Origin: Methylobacillus sp. MM3
GTDB taxonomy: Bacteria > Pseudomonadota > Gammaproteobacteria > Burkholderiales > Methylophilaceae
Reading direction: 5' to 3'
Length of the DNA: 64,000 nt
Assembly: GCF_001645185.1 (NCBI RefSeq)
Contig: NZ_LXTQ01000001.1
Span: forward strand, 124,001 to 188,000
The notes beneath the pieces are model-generated. The model did not search any database. It was not told the DNA's origin and saw only the letters and a program-made list of their open reading frames with translations. Shown here piece by piece: positions 57,508 to 64,000 of the stretch; the first letter of the stretch is position 1; every line of letters begins with the position of its first letter. Made by a program: the position numbers and the translations under genes.

Positions 57508-59337
57508 ATGAGATACCAGCACGTCATGCCTTTCGGGACGCAAGTGCTCGACGATGGCCGGGTGCGTTTTCGCCTGTGGGCGCCCGGCTCTGAAAAAGTA
57601 TCGCTCTGCATCGAGCAGGGCGCGGGCGAACTCAGCCTTCCCATGGAAGCCCAGCCGCAAGGCTGGTTCGAATGCATTACCGACCGGGCGGGTGCCGGCA
57701 CGCGTTATCGCTATCGGGTGAGCGACGAAATGCGCGTCCCGGACCCAGCCTCGCGCTATAACCCCGGCGATGTTCATCAGGCCAGCGAGGTTGTCGTGCC
57801 GCAGTCGTTTACCTGGACCGACACGCACTGGAAAGGCAGGCCGTGGGAAGAAGTAGTGCTGTACGAATTGCATGTCGGCACGTTCAGCCCGGAAGGCACT
57901 TTCAAAGGTGTCAGGGACAGGCTGGATTACCTTGTCGAACTGGGCGTAACCGCCATCGAACTGATGCCTGTCGCCGATTTTCCCGGCGAGCGTAACTGGG
58001 GTTACGACGGCGTGCTGCTGTTTGCGCCCGATCACCGCTACGGACGCCCCGAAGACCTCAAGGAGCTGATCCAGAGCGCGCACGAAAAAGGGCTGATGGT
58101 GTTTCTCGACGTGGTCTACAACCATTTCGGGCCGGAAGGGAATTATCTTCATCTGTACGCTCCGCCATTTTTCAAGGACGAACATACGCCCTGGGGCGTT
58201 GCCATCAATTACGACGCGGTCCACAGCCGAACGGTACGCGATTTCTATATCCACAACGTGCTTTACTGGCTGGACGAGTATCGCTTCGATGGGCTGCGCC
58301 TGGATGCGGTGCATTCCATCCTGGACGACAGCAGCCCGGATATTCTCGACGAGATTGCCGAGGCCGTGCGAAACGGACCGGGGCAGGAGAGACATATTCA
58401 TCTGGTGCTGGAAAACGACAACAATGAAGCGCGTTATCTCGGGCGCCCCGGCCGCTTTGACGCGCAATGGAACGACGACATCCATCATGCGCTGCATGTG
58501 CTGCTGACCGGCGAGAGTGGCGGATATTATCGGGATTACGCGGATAACCCCATGCGGCACCTGGTGCGCTGCCTGACGGAGGGGTTTGCCTATCAGGGCG
58601 AAACCTCCCTGCATCGCAATAACGAAAGGCGCGGCACCTCCAGTGTGCATCTGCCGGCCACGGCTTTTGTATCGATGATTCAGAACCACGACCAGGTTGG
58701 CAATCGCGCTTTCGGCGAACGCCTGTCGATGCTTGTCGATCCGCGCCCGTTGCGCGCCGCGATTTCGGTGATGCTGCTGGCGCCGGAGATACCCTTGCTT
58801 TTCATGGGAGAAGAGTTCGGCGCGCTCACGCCATTTCTTTTTTTCTGCGACTTTGGCCCGGAGCTCGCGCAAGCGGTTACCGAGGGCCGGCGGAAAGAGT
58901 TTGCAAGGTTTCCTGCATTCAGTGATCCTGCAGCGCGAAACAGCATTCCGGACCCCGGCCATCCCGACACTTTTCAGCGCTCGAAGCTGGATTGGCACAG
59001 TTGGGCGCAGCCCGAGCATCAATCCTGGTTCGAACTGTACAAAACGCTGCTCGGTATCCGCCGCGAGCATCTCGTGCCGCGCCTGCGTGGCCTGGAAGGC
59101 GGCAATTCGACCGTTCGGGTGCTGGGGGAGCGCAGCGTAGCCATCGAATGGCGCCTGGGTGACGGCAGCCGATGGACGCTGCTCGCCAACCTTGGAAAAT
59201 CGGCCATCCTGGATATGGCCGTACCGGATGCCCCCTTGCTGTTCGCAAGCGAAGACGATATCGCCGCATCCCTCACTACAGGCACACTGCCGCCCTGGTC
59301 GGTCGCCTGGACTCTGGAGAATACAAAAAATGAATGA
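57508..59337 (+). CDS. treZ: Malto-oligosyltrehalose trehalohydrolase
   Basis: A 609-residue GH13 enzyme releasing trehalose from malto-oligosyltrehalose made by TreY. An N-terminal carbohydrate-binding beta domain (FRLWAPGSEKVSLCIE) precedes the barrel, which has nucleophile DGLRLDAVHSI, acid/base LVLENDNNE and QNHDQVGNR. Near the C-terminus LFMGEEFGALTPFLFF is conserved. Its stop overlaps the start of the MalQ-TreY gene. Confidence 0.95.
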   Translation: MRYQHVMPFGTQVLDDGRVRFRLWAPGSEKVSLCIEQGAGELSLPMEAQPQGWFECITDRAGAGTRYRYRVSDEMRVPDPASRYNPGDVHQASEVVVPQSFTWTDTHWKGRPWEEVVLYELHVGTFSPEGTFKGVRDRLDYLVELGVTAIELMPVADFPGERNWGYDGVLLFAPDHRYGRPEDLKELIQSAHEKGLMVFLDVVYNHFGPEGNYLHLYAPPFFKDEHTPWGVAINYDAVHSRTVRDFYIHNVLYWLDEYRFDGLRLDAVHSILDDSSPDILDEIAEAVRNGPGQERHIHLVLENDNNEARYLGRPGRFDAQWNDDIHHALHVLLTGESGGYYRDYADNPMRHLVRCLTEGFAYQGETSLHRNNERRGTSSVHLPATAFVSMIQNHDQVGNRAFGERLSMLVDPRPLRAAISVMLLAPEIPLLFMGEEFGALTPFLFFCDFGPELAQAVTEGRRKEFARFPAFSDPAARNSIPDPGHPDTFQRSKLDWHSWAQPEHQSWFELYKTLLGIRREHLVPRLRGLEGGNSTVRVLGERSVAIEWRLGDGSRWTLLANLGKSAILDMAVPDAPLLFASEDDIAASLTTGTLPPWSVAWTLENTKNE

Positions 59338-62300
59338 TCAGCAAACCATGCTCAACCGCCTGTGCGTGCTTTCCGGCATCGGCCTCGATTACACCGACAT
59401 CTGGGGCAATCCGCATCCCATCAGCGAGGAAACCCAATTAGCGCTGCTCGGCGCAATGGGTTTTGCCGTCGCTACCCCGGATGAAATCAGAAGTTCACTG
59501 GATGCATTGGAAAATCGTTGCTGGCGCAGCGCTTTGCCTCCGGTCAGGGTAGTGCGCGAGCAGAAAACGCCTTATGCGATTCCGGTAACGCTGCCCGAGC
59601 ATCGCACGGATGAACTGACATGGTTATTGATATTGGAAAACGGCGAGCGGCATGAGGGACGTTTCCGGCCCACCGATCTGCAGCGCGAAGAGCAGTGTCA
59701 GCTCGGTGACACAACCTTCGTGCGCTATACCTTTCTGCTGCCTCGTCAGCCCGGATGGGGCTACCATCGACTCGAGCTCCATGGCATCGACGAACCTGCG
59801 GCGATGATGCTGATCGTTACGCCGGACACCTGCTTTCGCCCGGCAGCAATACAGGGCGAAAACCGCGTCTGGGGCACGGCTGCCCAGCTCTATAGCCTGC
59901 GCTCGCAGCGCAATTGGGGCGTGGGCGACTACAGCGACCTGAAGGCCGTGGTCGAGTTCTGCGCAGAGCAGGGCGCAGGTATCGTTGGCGTGAGTCCCAT
60001 TCATGCGCTGTTTCCGGACAACCCCGAGCACGCCAGCCCATATGGGCCGTCGAGCCGCCTGTTTCTCAATGTGCTTTATCTCGATATCGAAGCCATTCCC
60101 GATTTTGCGGAATGCGACAACCTCGTCAGGCAGGTGCGGGCGGATGCCTTCCAGGCGCAATTGCGGGCCTTGCGAGCCGAGGAAATGGTGCAATATGCCG
60201 CCGTAGCGGCGCTCAAACTGCCGGCTCTCGAAAAGCTTTACGCACATTTCCGCAAGCATCATCTGGAGCGCGACACCGACCGCGGCCGCGCTTTCCGCGC
60301 TTTTCAGGCCGAACGCGGCATAGCCTTGCATCGCCAGGCGTTGTTCGAAGCCTTGCAGGCATACTTCAAAGCCAGGGACGCCTCGGTCTGGGGCTGGCCT
60401 GCATGGCCGGAAGCCTATCGCGATCCGGAATCTCCCGAAGTGGCGCGCTTCCTTGAAAAAAACCGCGAGAAGGTCGAGTTCTACGCCTATCTGCAATGGC
60501 AGGCGCACCTGCAACTGGCCGCCATCGGTCGGCGCTCGTGGGAGCTGGGGCTGGGCGTCGGCCTGCTGCTCGATCTTGCCGTCAGCATCAGCCGCGGAGG
60601 CGGGGAAGGCTGGGCCAACCAGAAGCTGTACGCCATCGGTGCCAGCGTCGGCGCGCCGCCGGACGACTTCAGCCTGACCGGCCAGGACTGGGGGCTGCCG
60701 CCTTTCATCCCGCACGCGCTGACCGAGGCGGCTTATGCGCCTTTCATCGACACCTTGCGCGCTGGCATGGTCGATGCCGGCGCACTGCGCATCGACCACG
60801 TGATGGGGCTATTCCGGCTGTTCTGGGTGCCGCCGGGCAAAAGCGCGGCAGATGGCGCATATGTCTATTATCCGTTTGCCGACATGCTGGGCATTTTGGC
60901 GCTCGAAAGCCAGCGCAACCATTGCCTGATCGTCGGCGAAGACTTGGGCACGGTGCCCAACGAGGTGCGCCATGAGCTGGAGAAGCTGGGTGTGCATTCC
61001 TACCGTCTGCAATATTTCGAGAAGGACTGGAATATCGGTTCCTTCAAGGCGCCCAACGAATACCCGGAGCAGGCGCTGGTAGCCGTGACCACGCATGACC
61101 TCGCCACTCTGGCCGGGTTCTGGCAGGGCCGCGACCTGGAAGTCCGCCACACGCTGGGGCTGTTTCCTTCGGAAGAAAGCCGGGAGACGCAAATCGTGGC
61201 GCGGGCGCAGGATTGCGCGCGGCTGCTCGTTGCGCTGGAAAGGGAAGGGCTGCTGCCGCAAGGCTCGCCGCCGCATCCAGTCTCGGTGCCTGAAATGTCG
61301 CCCGAATACGCCCAGGCAGTGCATGCCTATCTTGCGCGCACGCCATCCAGACTGATGCTGATGCAGCTCGAGGACATGCTGGGGCAAATCGATCAGGTCA
61401 ATCTGCCCGGCACGAGCGAATCGCAATATCCCAACTGGCGTCGCAAGTTGTCGCTCAATATCGAGGAATGGCGCGGCGATCCGCGGGTGCAGGGACTGAC
61501 CGAAACCCTGCGGCGCGAACGCGGAACTTCGGTGCAGCCGCAGCCTCCGCCGCGCAGCGAGGAAAACAGCACTGTCACTTTTTGGCGCATACCGCGCGCC
61601 ACGTACCGCCTGCAATTCAATAGTCGTTTTACCTTTGCCGAAGCCGCGCTGATCGTCGATTATCTGGATCAGCTCGGCATCAGCCATTGCTATGCGTCGC
61701 CTTACCTCAAGGCGCGGCCCGGCAGCCCGCACGGCTACGACATCATCGATCACAATGCGCTCAACCCGGAAATCGGCAGCCAGGAGGAATTCGAGCATTT
61801 CGTTGCCGAGCTCAAGACGCACGACATGGGCCAGATTCTCGATATCGTGCCCAACCACATGGGCGTGATGGGTTCGGATAACAGTTGGTGGCTGGACGTG
61901 CTGGAAAACGGCCCGGCATCGGTTTATGCGCAATATTTCGATATCGACTGGTTTCCGGCGACCGAGCAGTTGCAGGGCAGGATACTGCTGCCGGTGCTGG
62001 GCGAACATTACGGCACGATACTCGAGAGCGGCGAGCTCAGGCTGGTGTTCGACGCCAATCGCGGCGAATTCAGCGTGTTTTATTACGAGCATCGTTTCCC
62101 GGTCGATCCGCGCGAATATGCATACATCCTGGGCTACGGCCTCGATAAGCTGGGCGCGCGGCTTGGAACCGATCATCCGCAGGTGCTCCAGTTCCAGAGC
62201 CTGGTGACCGCCTTCGGCCATCTGCCGGGGCGGCTGGAAACGGAACCCGAGAAAATCGCCGAGCGCAGCCGCGACAAGGAGATACTCAAACAGCACCTGG

Positions 62301-64000
62301 CCGCGCTCCATGCTTCCAGCGCCGACATCGTGCAATTCATCGACGATATGCTCGCGGAATTCAACGGCGGAGCGGGCGAGCTGGATCGCTATGAGCTGCT
62401 GCACAATCTGCTGAGTGCGCAGGCCTATCGGCTGGCCTACTGGCGTGTCGCGGCGGACGAGATCAATTACCGCCGGTTTTTCGATATCAATGACCTCGCC
62501 GCATTGCGCATGGAAAATGCAACGGTGTTCGAGGCCACGCATCGCCTGATCTTTCAGTTGCTGTCCGCGGGTAAAGTCGACGGCCTGCGGCTCGACCATA
62601 CCGACGGCCTGTACGATCCTGTGCAATATTTTCATCGACTGCGCCAGATGGCGGCGGTCCTGCAGCCCCCCGGGGCGTCCGAAGAAACGGAAAGAATGCC
62701 GCTATACATAGTGGTCGAAAAGATACTCGCCGCACACGAGCATCTTCCCGAGCACTGGCCTATATCCGGCACCACCGGCTACGATTTCATGAACCTGTGC
62801 AACGGGCTGTTCATCGATTCCGCCGCCGCAGAAAAAATGGATCGCATCTATGCCGGATTCATCGAGCAAAAACTGAATTTCGATGAGCTGCGTTATGCCA
62901 GCAAGCGGCTGTTGATGCGCATCTCGATGACCGGCGAGCTTAACGTGCTGGCGCATCAGCTCGCGCTCATCGCACGGGCAGACCGAAGTACCTGCGATTA
63001 CACGCTGAATAACCTGCGCTCGGCGCTGGCCGAAGTCGTTTCCTGTTTTCCGGTATACCGCACTTATATTTCCGCCGAACAGGTGTCGCCGGAAGATGTG
63101 CGCCACGTCGATTGGGCCATCGGTATCGCCAAAAAACGCAGCCAGGCCGCCGACCTCGGCGTATTCGACTTCATCCGCGACGTGCTGCTGAAAACACGCG
63201 CCGAAGGCAAGAACCAGACATATCAGGAAGCCGTAATCAGCTTTGCGATGAAATTCCAGCAATACACCAGCCCGGTGATGGCGAAAGGCATGGAAGATAC
63301 ATCGTTTTATCTTTATAACCGGCTGATTTCGTTGAATGAGGTTGGCGGGGATCCGAGCCGGTTCGGCGTGCCGGTCAATGCTTTCCACCGCATCATGCAT
63401 GATCGCGCCAAGCGTTTCCCGCATGCGATGCTCGCTACCTCGACGCACGACAGCAAGCGATCCGAAGACGTTCGCGCCCGTATCAACGTGCTGTCGGAAA
63501 TGCCCGACGAGTGGCAGGAGCTTGTGGCTCGCTGGAGCCGCATCAACCAGGGGCTGATCCGTACTGTCGACGACAAGCCCGCGCCCAGCCGAAATGACGA
63601 ATACCTGCTATATCAGACGCTCATTGGCGTGTGGCCGCTTGAAGAACCGAATGTGGCTGGGCGCGCGGCACTATGCGAGCGCGTAGAGGCGTATATGCTT
63701 AAAGCCGTACGAGAGGCCAAGGCCTATAGCTCATGGATCAATCCCCGTACCGAGTATGAGGATGCCGTTACCGGCTTTGTACGCGACCTGATCGGTCGAA
63801 CCGGCAACAAGCGTTTCCTGACGAGCTTTCTTACCTTCCAGAAGCGTATCGCCCGGCAGGGCATGTTGAATAGCCTGTCGCAGGTGTTGCTCAAACTGAC
63901 CGCCCCCGGTGTGCCGGATATCTATCAGGGTACCGAAAGCTGGGATTTCAGTCTGGTCGACCCCGACAACCGGCGCAAAGTGGATTATCAAACCCGGCAG
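59330..64000 (+). CDS. 4-alpha-glucanotransferase / malto-oligosyltrehalose synthase fusion (MalQ-TreY), 3' end outside window
   Basis: At least 1557 codons in one frame from the ATG at 59330, overlapping treZ. Residues ~1-735 are MalQ: YGPSSRLFLN, GALRIDHVMGLFRLFWVPPG (nucleophile), IVGEDLGTVP (acid/base) and VTTHDLATLAGFW. A linker rich in Pro and Gln (about 738-752) leads to TreY: TYRLQFNSRFTFAEA, SPHGYDIIDHN, KVDGLRLDHTDGL, IVVEKIL, STHDSKRSEDVRARI and GVPDIYQGTE, as far as the window end. I confirmed that motif positions on both sides of the linker share the frame. MalQ would lengthen or rearrange maltodextrins that TreY converts for TreZ. The last part of TreY is missing. Confidence 0.93.
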   Translation, partial: MNDQQTMLNRLCVLSGIGLDYTDIWGNPHPISEETQLALLGAMGFAVATPDEIRSSLDALENRCWRSALPPVRVVREQKTPYAIPVTLPEHRTDELTWLLILENGERHEGRFRPTDLQREEQCQLGDTTFVRYTFLLPRQPGWGYHRLELHGIDEPAAMMLIVTPDTCFRPAAIQGENRVWGTAAQLYSLRSQRNWGVGDYSDLKAVVEFCAEQGAGIVGVSPIHALFPDNPEHASPYGPSSRLFLNVLYLDIEAIPDFAECDNLVRQVRADAFQAQLRALRAEEMVQYAAVAALKLPALEKLYAHFRKHHLERDTDRGRAFRAFQAERGIALHRQALFEALQAYFKARDASVWGWPAWPEAYRDPESPEVARFLEKNREKVEFYAYLQWQAHLQLAAIGRRSWELGLGVGLLLDLAVSISRGGGEGWANQKLYAIGASVGAPPDDFSLTGQDWGLPPFIPHALTEAAYAPFIDTLRAGMVDAGALRIDHVMGLFRLFWVPPGKSAADGAYVYYPFADMLGILALESQRNHCLIVGEDLGTVPNEVRHELEKLGVHSYRLQYFEKDWNIGSFKAPNEYPEQALVAVTTHDLATLAGFWQGRDLEVRHTLGLFPSEESRETQIVARAQDCARLLVALEREGLLPQGSPPHPVSVPEMSPEYAQAVHAYLARTPSRLMLMQLEDMLGQIDQVNLPGTSESQYPNWRRKLSLNIEEWRGDPRVQGLTETLRRERGTSVQPQPPPRSEENSTVTFWRIPRATYRLQFNSRFTFAEAALIVDYLDQLGISHCYASPYLKARPGSPHGYDIIDHNALNPEIGSQEEFEHFVAELKTHDMGQILDIVPNHMGVMGSDNSWWLDVLENGPASVYAQYFDIDWFPATEQLQGRILLPVLGEHYGTILESGELRLVFDANRGEFSVFYYEHRFPVDPREYAYILGYGLDKLGARLGTDHPQVLQFQSLVTAFGHLPGRLETEPEKIAERSRDKEILKQHLAALHASSADIVQFIDDMLAEFNGGAGELDRYELLHNLLSAQAYRLAYWRVAADEINYRRFFDINDLAALRMENATVFEATHRLIFQLLSAGKVDGLRLDHTDGLYDPVQYFHRLRQMAAVLQPPGASEETERMPLYIVVEKILAAHEHLPEHWPISGTTGYDFMNLCNGLFIDSAAAEKMDRIYAGFIEQKLNFDELRYASKRLLMRISMTGELNVLAHQLALIARADRSTCDYTLNNLRSALAEVVSCFPVYRTYISAEQVSPEDVRHVDWAIGIAKKRSQAADLGVFDFIRDVLLKTRAEGKNQTYQEAVISFAMKFQQYTSPVMAKGMEDTSFYLYNRLISLNEVGGDPSRFGVPVNAFHRIMHDRAKRFPHAMLATSTHDSKRSEDVRARINVLSEMPDEWQELVARWSRINQGLIRTVDDKPAPSRNDEYLLYQTLIGVWPLEEPNVAGRAALCERVEAYMLKAVREAKAYSSWINPRTEYEDAVTGFVRDLIGRTGNKRFLTSFLTFQKRIARQGMLNSLSQVLLKLTAPGVPDIYQGTESWDFSLVDPDNRRKVDYQTRQ

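Noticed and set aside
56623-59070. Very long minus-strand open frame (815 codons) opposite treS, the MscS-like gene and treZ
   Set aside because: It runs antisense across three well-supported genes, shows no family motif and reflects the GC-rich codon pattern of the plus strand.

Overview
This 64 kb window has the GC-rich, tightly packed look of a free-living Proteobacterium. It most resembles a betaproteobacterial methylotroph or close relative. That rests on a 3-hexulose-6-phosphate synthase gene (RuMP formaldehyde fixation), the order yceD-rpmF-plsX-fabHDG-acpP-fabF-pabC-mltG-tmk-holB-pilZ-tatD, a two-subunit pyruvate carboxylase, and a trehalose operon. The taxonomic placement is inference. 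No rRNA, tRNA, CRISPR array, insertion sequence or prophage was seen.

Layout. 1-3.0 kb (minus): a sugar cluster of a truncated glycoside hydrolase, UDP-galactopyranose mutase and a glycosyltransferase. 3.3-9.6 kb: an aldehyde dehydrogenase/DUF779 operon, a soluble FIST-domain chemoreceptor, and a divergent AcoR-type sigma-54 activator. Two sigma-54 promoters, each with a pair of 17-bp TGTCTCA/GAGACG palindromes at nearly the same distance, tie these into one apparent regulon. 9.7-13.2 kb: a phospholipase D-like lipoprotein, an unknown exported protein and a fatty acid desaturase. 13.4-18.0 kb: a TolC-MacA-MacB type efflux operon. 18.1 kb: hexulose-phosphate synthase. 19-23.8 kb: an accessory-looking cluster (LysR regulator, cupin, FAD oxidoreductase, zinc alcohol dehydrogenase, frameshifted DUF2938 gene). 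24-27 kb: mutL and an MFS transporter. 27.1-31.2 kb (minus): SAM methyltransferase, DUF4139 protein, CreD and a small membrane protein.

31.4-35.0 kb (plus): a membrane-stress operon of a ribbon-helix-helix-like protein, PspA/IM30, YqiJ and a YqiK flotillin. 35.1-41.2 kb (minus): creC, creB, a Maf-family pyrophosphatase, pycB and pycA. 41.2-53.4 kb (plus): the large conserved fatty-acid/cell-division run from yceD to tatD, followed by a beta-lactamase-fold hydrolase and a small periplasmic protein. 53.5 kb to the right edge (plus): trehalose metabolism, with TreS-maltokinase, an MscS-like channel protein, TreZ and a MalQ-TreY fusion cut by the window end.

How the parts work together. The AcoR-like regulator probably couples aldehyde detoxification to chemotactic signalling. 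CreBC probably controls creD a few kb away. The Psp/flotillin operon and the trehalose operon (with its embedded mechanosensitive-channel protein) point to envelope and osmotic stress handling. The fab run holds several RNA hairpins that may tune expression, the clearest being one that covers the plsX ribosome binding site.
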